Shown one piece after another: positions 41,398 to 49,989 of a DNA stretch of 64,000 bases. Position numbers and translations under genes: made by a program. This DNA is from Kitasatospora purpeofusca. GTDB lineage: Bacteria > Actinomycetota > Actinomycetes > Streptomycetales > Streptomycetaceae. The notes under the pieces are model-generated. The model ran no database searches, was not told the origin of the DNA, and was given only the letters and a program-made list of their open reading frames with translations. Position 1 is the first letter of the stretch; each line of letters begins with the position of its first letter. Where the stretch lies: assembly GCF_000718025.1 (NCBI RefSeq), contig NZ_JODS01000037.1, forward strand, positions 8,571-72,570, in the 5' to 3' direction.

Positions 41398-42840
41398 TCA
41401 GAGGTCCAGGCCGCTGAGGACCATGACCTTCTCGACGGTGTAGTCGTCCATCGCGTACTTGACGCCCTCACGGCCGACGCCGGAGTCCTTGACGCCGCCG
41501 TACGGCATCTGGTCGGCACGGTAGGACGGCGCGTCGCCGATGATCACACCGCCGACCTCCAGCTCCCGGTGGGCGCGGAAGGCGGTCTGCAGGTCGTGCG
41601 TGAACACGCCCGCCTGCAGGCCGAACGGCGAGTTGTTGACGGCGGCGAAGGCCTCGTCCACACCGTCCACCCGGTGCAGCGACAGCACCGGGCCGAACAC
41701 CTCGCAGGTCGCCAGGATCGCGTCCGCCGGCAGCTCGGCCAGCACGGTCGGGGCGTAGGTCGCGCCCTCGCGGGTGCCGCCGGCGAGCAGCTTCGCACCC
41801 TTGGCCACCGCGTCGTCCACCCAGGACTCGACCCGCTTCGCCGCGTTCTCGTCGACCAGCGGGCCGACGTCCGTGGCGTCGTCGTTCGGGTCACCGGTGA
41901 CCTGGTCGGCGACCTTGGCGACGACCTTCTCCACCAGCGCGTCGTAGACCGAGGCGTCGGCGATCACACGCTGCACCGAGATGCAGGACTGGCCGCCCTG
42001 GTAGTTGGCGAACATCGCGATCCGGGTGGCCGCCCAGTCCAGGTCCGCCTCGGAGGACCAGTCGGCGAGCACCACGGCCGCGGCGTTGCCGCCCAGCTCC
42101 AGGGTGGTGTGCTTGCGCGGCACCGAGTCCATGATCTGGTAGCCGACCTTGTCCGAGCCGGTGAAGGAGATCACCGGCAGGCGCGGGTCCTGCACCAGGG
42201 CCGGCATCCGGTCGTTCGGGACCGGCAGCACGCTCCAGGAACCGGCCGGCAGGTCGGTCTCGGCCAGGATCTCGCCCAGCACCATGGCCGACAGCGGGGT
42301 CGCCGGAGCCGGCTTGAGGATGATCGGCGCGCCGACCGCGATCGCCGGGGCGACCTTGTGCGCGACCAGGTTCAGCGGGAAGTTGAACGGGGCGATGCCC
42401 AGCACCACGCCGCGCGGGAAGCGGCGCACCAGCGCGAAACGGCCCACGCCGCCCGGGTCGGTGTCCAGCCGCATGGTCTCGCCGTTGGTCCGGCGGGCCT
42501 CCTCGGCGGCCCAGCGGAACACCGAGACGGCACGGCCGACCTCGCCGCGGGCCCACTTGATCGGCTTGCCGTTCTCCGCGGTGATCAGCTGGGCGATCTC
42601 CTCGGTGCGCTCGGCCAGCCGCCGGGCCACGTGGTCCAGGGCGGCGGAACGCACGTGCGCCGGGGTCGCGGCGAACACCGGCAGCGCGGCGACGGCGGCC
42701 TCCAGGGCCTCCTCGACCTGCGCCTCGGTGGGGATGCTCACCTTGCCGACCAGGCGGCCGTCCCAGCTGTTGTGCACCTCGAAGTCGGCGTCGCCGCTCG
42801 CCCGGCGGCCGGCCAGCCAGAAATCGTACGTGGTGGTCAC
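41398..42840 (-). CDS. NAD(P)-dependent aldehyde dehydrogenase, likely succinate-semialdehyde or related
   Basis: A 480-residue class-3-like aldehyde dehydrogenase. The catalytic cysteine is C286 in QGGQSCISV and the general base is E248 in LELGGNAA. N153 in PFNFPLNLVAHK and the FTGSDKVG cofactor loop are present. The GTG start at 42840 has only a distant GAGGAG. The gene is divided from gabT by a PucR regulator and an ATPase gene. Together these suggest GABA or another amine/semialdehyde as the pathway substrate, but sequence alone does not prove succinate semialdehyde. Confidence 0.88.
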   Translation of the reverse strand: MTTTYDFWLAGRRASGDADFEVHNSWDGRLVGKVSIPTEAQVEEALEAAVAALPVFAATPAHVRSAALDHVARRLAERTEEIAQLITAENGKPIKWARGEVGRAVSVFRWAAEEARRTNGETMRLDTDPGGVGRFALVRRFPRGVVLGIAPFNFPLNLVAHKVAPAIAVGAPIILKPAPATPLSAMVLGEILAETDLPAGSWSVLPVPNDRMPALVQDPRLPVISFTGSDKVGYQIMDSVPRKHTTLELGGNAAAVVLADWSSEADLDWAATRIAMFANYQGGQSCISVQRVIADASVYDALVEKVVAKVADQVTGDPNDDATDVGPLVDENAAKRVESWVDDAVAKGAKLLAGGTREGATYAPTVLAELPADAILATCEVFGPVLSLHRVDGVDEAFAAVNNSPFGLQAGVFTHDLQTAFRAHRELEVGGVIIGDAPSYRADQMPYGGVKDSGVGREGVKYAMDDYTVEKVMVLSGLDL

Positions 42841-42992
42841 CGTGGTACCGGCCTCTCCTCGTCGTCGTCAGGACCCCACGGACGTGGAGCCGCAATCGAG
42901 GGTAGGGCGGCCGACGCGCCGACCGGGTTGGACACGGAGTAGCGTTCGCCCGCGCGGCCACTCCACCGCGTCCAGCGGGCCGACCGCTGCGG

Positions 42993-44558
42993 CTACTCCT
43001 CGCCCGAGCGCAGCGCCAGCCACAGCTCCATCCGGACGTCCGTGTCGTCCAGCGACCGGCCCAGCAGCTCCTCGACCCGCCGCATCCGGTACCGCAGGGT
43101 GTGCCGGTGCACCCCGAGATCGGCCGCCGCCGCGTCCCACTGCCCGTGCCGCGACAGCCACGCCCGCAACGAGGCCACCAGATCGCCGCGCGCCGTCCGG
43201 TCGTGCTCCCGCAGCGGCCGCAGCAGCCCCTCGGCGAAGGCCGTCACGGCGTCCTCCCCGAGCAGCGGCAGCAGCGAGCCCGCGCCGACCTCCTCGTGGT
43301 CCACCGAGCGGCGCCCACCGCGCAGCGCCACCGCCAGCGCCCGCTCGGCCTGCGCGTGCGCCGTCCCGGCGTCCTCCAGCGCGGCCGGCGCCGACACACC
43401 CAGCGACAGGCCCTCGTGCTCCTCCACCACACCCAGGCAGGCCCGGTGCACCGCGCCGTTGTCCAGCGCCAGCACCATCAGCCGCGGCCCGTGCGCTCCG
43501 TCCTCCCGCGCCACCAGCAGCTTCTCGCCGACCCGCGAACCCGCCTGCTCGGCCCGGTCGCCCAGCTCGCCCAGCGACTCCCCGGCGTCCACCCCCTGGC
43601 CGGCCCCGGCCACCAGCACCCGGACCGTGCCCTCCGGCAGCCCGCCGAACAGGCCCGCCGCCACCAGCCGCGCCGTCGCCACCTCCCCGGCCAGCACCAT
43701 CCGCAGCAGCGCCGCGCCCATCCGCTCCTCGGCCTGCCGCAGCTCCCGCGACCGCTCCAGGGTCAGCGTCAGCAGCGCCACCGCCGCGTTCAGCACATAC
43801 CGCTCGGTCGGCGTGATCCGGTCCTCGGTGCCCACCGCCAGGAACCCGCGCGCCCGCCGGTCCGCCCCCAGTGACTGGACCACCACGTAGTCCTCGTCCG
43901 CCGTGTCTATCCCGGGCGCCCGGCCCTGCAGCGCGGCACTCGACGGCGCCGGACGCCGCCGCAGCCGGTCCACCTCCGCCGCCAGCCGACCGGCCCGCCG
44001 CGCCGCCCAGTCCGGCGCCACCACCGACAGCGCGCCCGAACCGTCGTACAACGCCGCCCAGCCGCCCAGCCGGGCCGCCAGCCGGCGCACCACCGCCGTG
44101 GTGCCGTCCTTGCCCAGCGCGGCCCGGGTCAGCTCCTCCTGCGCCTCGAAGCTGGTCGTCACCGCCTCGTACTGCTCGGCCGCCAGCGCCGCCGACACCA
44201 CCTTGCTGATCGCGATGAACGGCGTCGGCTCCGGCACCCGCAGCAGCGGCAGCCCGCGCTGCGCCGCCGCGTCCACCAGCGGCTGCGGCACCTCCGTGTG
44301 CGACAGCCCCACCCCGAGCCCCAGCCCGACCACCCCCGCGTCGGCCAGCCGGTGCACGTACGCCTGCAGCCGGGCGGCCGTGCGGCCCAGCTTGATACCG
44401 GTGGTGAGCAGCAGCTCACCGCCTTCGAGGAAGGGCGTCGGGTCGTCCAGCTCACTGGTGTGCACCCAGCGGACCGGCCGCTCCAGGTGGTCCGCACCGG
44501 CGAGGACCGTCAGATGGAGCGAGGTGTTGCGGACGACGGAGGCAAGTGTGGGGGGCAT
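42993..44558 (-). CDS. PucR-family transcriptional regulator
   Basis: A 521-residue regulator with the family layout. An N-terminal PucR domain spans about 1-125 (LTVLAGADHLERPVRWVHTS, FLEGGELLLTTG). A central GAF-like/GGDEF-like region follows. The C-terminal PucR helix-turn-helix reads LGVHRHTLRYRMRRVEELLG. Relatives control purine, GABA or amino-acid catabolism, usually as activators of neighbouring genes. ATG 44558 (MPPTLASVV) is preferred, with AAGGTG upstream. It sits directly upstream of the aldehyde dehydrogenase gene on the same strand and is its likely regulator. Confidence 0.9.
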   Translation of the reverse strand: MPPTLASVVRNTSLHLTVLAGADHLERPVRWVHTSELDDPTPFLEGGELLLTTGIKLGRTAARLQAYVHRLADAGVVGLGLGVGLSHTEVPQPLVDAAAQRGLPLLRVPEPTPFIAISKVVSAALAAEQYEAVTTSFEAQEELTRAALGKDGTTAVVRRLAARLGGWAALYDGSGALSVVAPDWAARRAGRLAAEVDRLRRRPAPSSAALQGRAPGIDTADEDYVVVQSLGADRRARGFLAVGTEDRITPTERYVLNAAVALLTLTLERSRELRQAEERMGAALLRMVLAGEVATARLVAAGLFGGLPEGTVRVLVAGAGQGVDAGESLGELGDRAEQAGSRVGEKLLVAREDGAHGPRLMVLALDNGAVHRACLGVVEEHEGLSLGVSAPAALEDAGTAHAQAERALAVALRGGRRSVDHEEVGAGSLLPLLGEDAVTAFAEGLLRPLREHDRTARGDLVASLRAWLSRHGQWDAAAADLGVHRHTLRYRMRRVEELLGRSLDDTDVRMELWLALRSGEE

Positions 44559-44641
44559 GGCACCTTCGGGGGAGCGACGCGACCGCGCCGTTGCGGCCGG
44601 GCGGGGGGAGAGCCGGGAGTCCAGGGGGATCCCCACTTCTC

Positions 44642-44673
44642 ATTATGGACGCTCCGGACAACCGGCACTGCCG
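44642..44673 (-). promoter_or_regulatory. Candidate pucR promoter and palindrome
   Basis: CATAAT on the minus strand (44642-44647) is a near-consensus -10 box about 85 nt upstream of the PucR ATG. Just upstream of it lies the 11-bp palindrome CGGCACTGCCG (44663-44673), overlapping the expected -35 position, as for an autoregulatory operator. No good -35 hexamer is visible. Confidence 0.35.
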
Positions 44674-44706
44674 AATCCACCTCCGAGGCGAGCTTCGGGG
44701 CCCGCC

Positions 44707-46770
44707 TCAGCCCCGGAGGTCCACCAGCAGCGGCGGCACCTGCTCCCCCGACACCGCCGTCAGCGACACCACCGCGTGCCCCGCCGGCAGGGCGTGCGCC
44801 AGGTCCGAGGGCGACCAGCGCAGCCGCTCCACCTCCCGGGTGGTCACCGACTCCGTCTGCGCCGTCGTCCCCGACAGCGCCTTGCGCCCCAGCCGCCCGG
44901 CCCGCCGCACGATGCCGCCCGAGGTGTCCGGGGCCAGCGTCACCGCCGTCTCGCGGACCAGATGGGTGCCCCAGGCCTCCGAGAACAGCTTCCCGTCCCA
45001 CGGCGCGATGCCCGGGAACGCGGCCCGGCAGCCCACCGCCCCGAACAGCGGAGCCCGCAGCGCCTCCGGCAGGTCCACCAGCGTGCGCAGCAGCAGCACC
45101 ACCCCGGCGTTCGCCCCGCGCAGCCGCTGCAGACCGCGCACGATCCCGGCGTCCAGCGCCGCCGAGGCGTCGTCCACCACCAGGCCCGCGAACAGCGAGC
45201 GGTCCCCGCGCGACCCGGCCGCCTGCACGAACTGCCCCACCAGCAGGCGCGACAGCATCCGCGCCGCCTCCGGGTGGCTGCGCTCCGGCAGCTTCACCCG
45301 CACCCGCAGCGGATGGTCCAGCACCCGCATCGCGAACGGCGGCCGGCCCGTGCCGTCGGTCGCGAACGCCCCCTCGAAGGCCGGCCGGTCCAGCAGCGCC
45401 AGCCGGTCCGCCAGCAGCGCGCCCGGATCGTCCGCCCGGCCGCGCTGGTGCTCCCGGTGCTCCAGGTCCCGCTCGAAGGAGCCCAGCCGCTCCGCCGCCC
45501 GCAGCCCCTTCACCAGGGCCTCCAAGGACTCCGGCTCACCGGCCAGCAGCGCCCGCAGCTCGCGCACGCCCGGGTAGCGGCCGAACGCGGCGTGGAACGG
45601 GGCGACCATCTGCTGCAGGGCCGTCCGGGCGGTCTCGGCGCGTGCCGTCAGCTCGTCCGGCAGCAGCGCCTCGGCCAGCCGGGCCGCCGCCTCGTCCGGA
45701 TCCTGGGCCGCGCCGTAGAGGTCCAGCCCGTAGCGGGACGCGGGGTCGCCCGGGGCGATCACCACGTCGTACCAGGCGTCCGGCCCCAGGTCGGCGTCCG
45801 CCGCCCCGATCACCACCGCGCACGCCGTCCCGGCCAGCGCCTGCAGGCACAGCGCCTCGGCCACCGGACGGGCCAGCCGCGCCGTCTTCCCCGTCCCGGC
45901 CGGGCCCACCGCCAGCAGCGAGGTGCCCAGCACCACCGGGTCCAGCGCGAAACCGGCCGACCGGTGGGTCAGCGGGTTCTTCGGCACGTCCTGCGCGGTA
46001 CCGAGCCGCACCTGGCCCAGCAGCAGGTCGTGCCGCTCCGCCCGGCCCGGCAGCTCGCGCGCCTCCGAGGGGTGCGCGAACGCGGCGGCGCCGCGCAGCG
46101 ACACCTGCTCGACGAAGGCCGGCAGGAAGGCCGGGTCGGCCTGGGCCGACTCCCAGGCCCGCCGGATCCGCACGTAGTCGACGTCCCCGACCGCCTCACC
46201 GTCCAGCCGACCGGCCGCGACGCCCGCGCCGCCCTGCCGCAGCACCGCCCACGGATCCCGCCGCCGGGCCGCCTCCGACTGCTCCTCCTCGGCGGCGGGC
46301 ACCTCCTCCGTCACCGTCCGCGACAGCAGCGGCAGGGCGTAGCGCCGCCACACCTCCGGCCAGCGGCCCATCCGGCCGAAGACCTTGATGACGACGGCGA
46401 GGACAAGGGCATTGACCGACAGTCCCACCACCGTGACCGCGGTCGAGGAAGGATGGTCCACCCATACGGTGAGGACAATGACGCGCAGCGCGAGCTGCGT
46501 CCCGTAGACAAAGGCCAGCCACCCCACCACCGCGTTCAGCCCCGCCCGCAGCAGCAGCGGCCAGGTGGGGACCTTGGCGGCCTCCGCCCGGTCGGGGTCG
46601 AGCTGCCGGTGGTCCTGGCGGAAGACGCCCGGGTCGGCCTCGGGCCGCGGGGCCGAGGCCCAGGCGGCGAGGTCGAAGGGCACGCGGGCCGGGGGACGCG
46701 GGTGCGGCATCGGGGTGCGGGGGGTGGCGGTGGTCCGCTCGTCGTGGCTGCGTGCCCCGTCCAGTCCCAT
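44707..46770 (-). CDS. Membrane-anchored P-loop ATPase (TraG/VirD4-like), function unknown
   Basis: A 687-residue protein with two membrane helices at about 72-130 (LNAVVGWLAFVYG and VTVVGLSVNALVLAVVIKV). A cytosolic ATPase domain has Walker A GPAGTGKT at 289-296 and a Walker B-like LFAGLVVDDASAALD near 530. The RLARPVAEALCLQA helix and late LLRTLVDLPEALRAPLFGAVGC resemble the coupling-protein/HerA group. It lies between pucR and the divergent gabT. I do not know its function; the fixed context next to gabT in streptomycetes suggests a housekeeping rather than conjugative role. ATG 46770 has a poor ribosome binding site. Confidence 0.8.
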   Translation of the reverse strand: MGLDGARSHDERTTATPRTPMPHPRPPARVPFDLAAWASAPRPEADPGVFRQDHRQLDPDRAEAAKVPTWPLLLRAGLNAVVGWLAFVYGTQLALRVIVLTVWVDHPSSTAVTVVGLSVNALVLAVVIKVFGRMGRWPEVWRRYALPLLSRTVTEEVPAAEEEQSEAARRRDPWAVLRQGGAGVAAGRLDGEAVGDVDYVRIRRAWESAQADPAFLPAFVEQVSLRGAAAFAHPSEARELPGRAERHDLLLGQVRLGTAQDVPKNPLTHRSAGFALDPVVLGTSLLAVGPAGTGKTARLARPVAEALCLQALAGTACAVVIGAADADLGPDAWYDVVIAPGDPASRYGLDLYGAAQDPDEAAARLAEALLPDELTARAETARTALQQMVAPFHAAFGRYPGVRELRALLAGEPESLEALVKGLRAAERLGSFERDLEHREHQRGRADDPGALLADRLALLDRPAFEGAFATDGTGRPPFAMRVLDHPLRVRVKLPERSHPEAARMLSRLLVGQFVQAAGSRGDRSLFAGLVVDDASAALDAGIVRGLQRLRGANAGVVLLLRTLVDLPEALRAPLFGAVGCRAAFPGIAPWDGKLFSEAWGTHLVRETAVTLAPDTSGGIVRRAGRLGRKALSGTTAQTESVTTREVERLRWSPSDLAHALPAGHAVVSLTAVSGEQVPPLLVDLRG

Positions 46771-47010
46771 CTACGGCCCCGTTCCCTCGCCCGCCGGCCC
46801 GACCGCCGTCGGTGCCGCCCATACCCATGCCACCGCCCCGGCGACACGCCCGCGCTCAATGTAGTGGAGCGGAGCCTCCCGGTAGCGGCTCCGTCCGGGC
46901 TGGCCGCCCCGGACAAGTCGGACGGCCCAGTGCTACCGAGTGGCGCATGCCTGCCCGGGGAACGCCCCCGTAGCCTGCGAACTACCGAGCCGAGAAGTCT
47001 GGAGAAACCC

Positions 47011-48366
47011 ATGAGCGCCGCAACGCCGCTCCCGCAGGAGCGCCGCCTGGTCACCGCGATCCCCGGTCCGAAGTCGCAGGAGCTGCAGGCCCGCAAGCTG
47101 GGTGCGGTGGCGGCCGGCGTCGGCACCACCCTGCCGGTGTACGTGTCCCGCGCCAACGGCGGCGTGCTGGAGGACGTGGACGGCAACTCGCTGATCGACT
47201 TCGGCTCCGGCATCGCCGTGACCAATGTCGGCAACAGCGCCGAGGCCGTGGTGGCCAAGGCCTCCGAGCAGCTCGCCGCCTTCACGCACACCTGTTTCAT
47301 GGTGACCCCGTACGAGGGCTACGTCGCCGTCGCCGAGCAGCTCAACGAGCTGACCCCGGGCGACCACGACAAGCGGACCGCCCTGTTCAACTCGGGCGCC
47401 GAGGCGGTCGAGAACGCGGTGAAGATCGCCCGCGCGTACACCAAGCGCACCGCCGTCGTGGTGTTCGACCACGGCTACCACGGCCGCACCAACCTCACCA
47501 TGGGCATGACGGCGAAGAACATGCCGTACAAGCAGGGCTTCGGTCCGTTCGCCCCCGAGGTCCACCGGGTGCCGGTGGCCTACCCCTACCGCTGGCTGAC
47601 CGGTGCCGAGAACTGCGCCGCCGAGGCCGCCGCGCAGGCGATCGACCTCATCAACAAGCAGATCGGCGCCGAGAACGTCGCCGCGATCGTCATCGAGCCG
47701 ATCCAGGGCGAGGGCGGCTTCATCGAGCCGGCCAAGGGCTTCCTGCCGGCCATCGTCGAGTACGCGAAGGCGAACGGCATCGTCTTCGTCGCGGACGAGA
47801 TCCAGACCGGCTTCTGCCGCACCGGCCAGTGGTTCGCCTGTGACGACGAGGGCATCGTCCCGGACCTCATCACCACCGCCAAGGGCATCGCCGGCGGTCT
47901 GCCGCTGGCCGCGGTGACCGGTCGCGCCGAGATCATGGACGCGGCGCACGCCGGCGGCCTGGGCGGCACCTACGGCGGCAACCCGGTGGCCTGCGCGGCC
48001 GCGCTGGGTTCCATCGAGACCATGAAGGAGCTGGACCTCAACGGCAAGGCGCAGCGGATCGGCGAGGTCATGCTGGGCCGCCTGCGGGCGATCCAGGAGA
48101 AGTACGCCGACTCCGACCGGGTCCGCGTCGGCGAGGTCCGCGGCCGCGGCGCGATGATCGCCGTCGAGCTGGTCAAGCCGGGCGGCAAGGAGCCGCACCC
48201 GGAGGCCACCGCGGCGATCGCCAAGGCCTGCCACGCCGAGGGCCTGGTCGTGCTGACCGCCGGCACCTACGGCAACGTGCTGCGCTTCCTGCCGCCGCTG
48301 GTCATGCCGGAGCACCTGCTGAACGAGGGCCTGGACATCATCGAGGGCGCCTTCGCCACCGTCTGA
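47011..48366 (+). CDS. gabT: 4-aminobutyrate--2-oxoglutarate transaminase
   Basis: PLP-dependent class-III aminotransferase that converts GABA and 2-oxoglutarate to succinate semialdehyde and glutamate. Of 451 residues, the Schiff-base lysine is K291 (LITTAKGIAGG). The PLP-ring aspartate is in FVADEIQTGFCRTG (D262), and FNSGAEAVENAVKIAR binds the phosphate. Length and motifs agree with GabT. ATG 47011 has GGAGA 5-6 nt upstream. It is divergent from the ATPase gene; the aldehyde dehydrogenase at 41398 would be the next pathway step. Confidence 0.95.
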   Translation: MSAATPLPQERRLVTAIPGPKSQELQARKLGAVAAGVGTTLPVYVSRANGGVLEDVDGNSLIDFGSGIAVTNVGNSAEAVVAKASEQLAAFTHTCFMVTPYEGYVAVAEQLNELTPGDHDKRTALFNSGAEAVENAVKIARAYTKRTAVVVFDHGYHGRTNLTMGMTAKNMPYKQGFGPFAPEVHRVPVAYPYRWLTGAENCAAEAAAQAIDLINKQIGAENVAAIVIEPIQGEGGFIEPAKGFLPAIVEYAKANGIVFVADEIQTGFCRTGQWFACDDEGIVPDLITTAKGIAGGLPLAAVTGRAEIMDAAHAGGLGGTYGGNPVACAAALGSIETMKELDLNGKAQRIGEVMLGRLRAIQEKYADSDRVRVGEVRGRGAMIAVELVKPGGKEPHPEATAAIAKACHAEGLVVLTAGTYGNVLRFLPPLVMPEHLLNEGLDIIEGAFATV

Positions 48367-48428
48367 TCCGGCCCGCGGCCCCGGGGCCGCGCCCGAAGAC
48401 CCGCCGGAGGGATGTCCGGACAGCGCCG

Positions 48429-48464
48429 AACGGCCCGTGGGGACCTCAGTCCCCGCGGGCCGTT
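48429..48464 (+). terminator. gabT terminator
   Basis: A 15-bp stem with one T-G wobble (48429-48443 with 48450-48464) and a 6-nt loop, 62 nt after the stop codon. It is followed immediately by the small inverted repeat GGGTTTCGAACCC. Confidence 0.75.
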
Positions 48465-48558
48465 GGGTTTCGAACCCGGTGTGACGCCCCCGGCGCGGAC
48501 GGTGAAGATGGTGTGCGGAATCGCTGAAGCTCCTCGGCCGCGCAAGGACCTTGACGTA

Positions 48559-49461
48559 GTGTCATCACAGATGGACAGCGAGCCCCAGCCATGGGCGGAG
48601 CCGTCCGCGGCGTCGCCCCAGGGGGCGGCTCCGCGCGAGGGCCGCGAGGACAACCAGGCCGTCCCGTACGGGGCGGTGCACACCGAAAGCCGATCGACCG
48701 GCCGTCCGGCCCACACCCCCCGGGACGCACGGAACGGCGATCATCAGGGCCGCCCCGGAGCTCTCCCCCCTGCTCCGGGGCGGCTGCCTCGCGTCCTCGC
48801 CCGGCCCGCGGTGCCGGCGGTCCTGGTCCTGGTGCTCCTGCTGGTGTCCTGGCAGGTCGCCGTGGACGGACCGCTGCTGGAGCTGGACAACTGGACCCGG
48901 CACGCCGTCCGGGAGACCCGGCACGCGCTGCACAGCACTCTGCTCAACCACCTCGGCAAGGCGTTCTCCGACCTGGGCGGCGGCTCGGTGGCGGTGCCGG
49001 TACTGCTGCTGGGCGGGGCGGTCGCGGCCCGGCGGGAGTTCCGGGCCGGGTTCGCCCGGTGGTGGCTGCCGGTGCCGGTGGCGGTGCTGACGGCCGCGCT
49101 GATCCCGCTGCTGGTGGTGCCGGCGAAGGCCTGGTTCGCCCGGCCCGGCCCGTTCGGGCTGCCGCTCGCGGCGGACCAGTGGGGCTGGTACCCGTCCGGC
49201 CACACCGCGACCGCCACGCTCGGGTACGGGGTGGCGGCCCTGCTGCTGGCGCGGACGGCCGCGCCGCGCGGGCGGCGGGCGCTCGCCGCGGCGGCGACGC
49301 TACTGGCCGTGGGTGTCGGACTGGGGCTGGTGTGGAGCGACTACCACTGGCTGCTGGACGTGGTGGCCAGCTGGTGCCTGGGCGGCCTGGTCCTGTGGAC
49401 GCTGGCCCGGTGGCCGCTCACCGGCCGCCCGTCCGCGCCCCGACGGCGCCCGGGGCGCTGA
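48559..49461 (+). CDS. PAP2-family membrane phosphatase
   Basis: Predicted integral-membrane lipid phosphatase of the type 2 phosphatidic-acid phosphatase family, about 300 residues. After a hydrophilic Ser/Pro/Gly-rich N-terminus of about 80 residues come six membrane helices. The phosphatase motifs are KAWFARPGP (KxxxxxxRP), YPSGHTAT (PSGH) and WSDYHWLLDVV (third motif with catalytic His and Asp). GTG 48559 has AAGGA 10 nt upstream; ATG 48571 (MDSEPQPW) is an equally good start. Likely substrates are undecaprenyl pyrophosphate or phosphatidate. Confidence 0.83.
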   Translation: MSSQMDSEPQPWAEPSAASPQGAAPREGREDNQAVPYGAVHTESRSTGRPAHTPRDARNGDHQGRPGALPPAPGRLPRVLARPAVPAVLVLVLLLVSWQVAVDGPLLELDNWTRHAVRETRHALHSTLLNHLGKAFSDLGGGSVAVPVLLLGGAVAARREFRAGFARWWLPVPVAVLTAALIPLLVVPAKAWFARPGPFGLPLAADQWGWYPSGHTATATLGYGVAALLLARTAAPRGRRALAAAATLLAVGVGLGLVWSDYHWLLDVVASWCLGGLVLWTLARWPLTGRPSAPRRRPGR

Positions 49462-49503
49462 GGCCCCGGGCCCGGGCAGGGAACGCCGGGCCGTCCGGAG
49501 GGA

Positions 49504-49842
49504 TCAGCCCTCGGCCGGCTCCTCCTCGTTGCGGTGGACGTGGCCGGCCTCGCCGTTGTCACGGCGCCACTCGACGACCAGTTCGTCGCGGGCGCCGAAG
49601 CGGACCAGGTGGCGGCCGACCACGTCCTCCAGTCCGGGCAGGTTCTCGGTCTCGCCCTCGACGGCGAGCAGCAGCGCGTCGGGGGTGGCCTCCAGCGTGG
49701 CGGTGCCGGCGCCGAAGACGAGGGTGCCGCGGCCGGTCTCCTCGGACCAGTCGGCCTTGATCTTGCGCCCCATGTGGGCGGCGAGCTGCTTGGCGTAGCG
49801 AGCGGAACGGTCGGTGGCGACGCGGGCTTCGGAGCGGGGCAC
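49504..49842 (-). CDS. DUF2218 family protein
   Basis: A 112-residue soluble protein. The N-terminal signature SEARVATDRSARYAKQLAAH and the HLVRFGARDELVVEWRR strand near the end match DUF2218, a small family with no established function (sometimes encoded beside metal-uptake or redox genes). GTG 49842 follows GGAGGGCCC. It is divergent from the MarR gene; their shared spacer carries the candidate operator described separately, so the two may be co-regulated. Confidence 0.85.
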   Translation of the reverse strand: MPRSEARVATDRSARYAKQLAAHMGRKIKADWSEETGRGTLVFGAGTATLEATPDALLLAVEGETENLPGLEDVVGRHLVRFGARDELVVEWRRDNGEAGHVHRNEEEPAEG

Positions 49843-49893
49843 GGGCCCTCCAGGATCAGGGGAGGGAACTTAGGGTGCCCTCACTCGCCGCCT

Positions 49894-49923
49894 ACGCTAA
49901 CCCAGATACTGAGTCTTACTCAA
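49894..49923 (-). promoter_or_regulatory. Promoter of the DUF2218 gene with overlapping palindrome (MarR operator candidate)
   Basis: On the minus strand, TTGAGT (49918-49923) and TAGCGT (49894-49899) are 18 bp apart. The 13-bp palindrome TGAGTCTTACTCA (49910-49922) covers the -35 box and lies 68 nt upstream of the divergent MarR start codon, so a bound MarR dimer could block both directions. Confidence 0.5.
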
Positions 49924-49989
49924 CATTTTTCCGGGCGCCCCCGGAACGGCCGATACCCTTGGTCGAACACCTGCCGAGGAGAGCCGCCC

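Noticed and set aside
48465..48478. tRNA-like TTCGAA element after gabT
   Set aside because: Only a small GGGTT/AACCC hairpin following the gabT terminator; no cloverleaf is possible.
49868..49883. Iron-box-like TTAGGGTGCCCTCA upstream of the DUF2218 gene
   Set aside because: Matches only half of the TTAGGTTAGGCTAACCTAA-type consensus and sits downstream of the better-supported promoter; not enough for an iron-regulator site.
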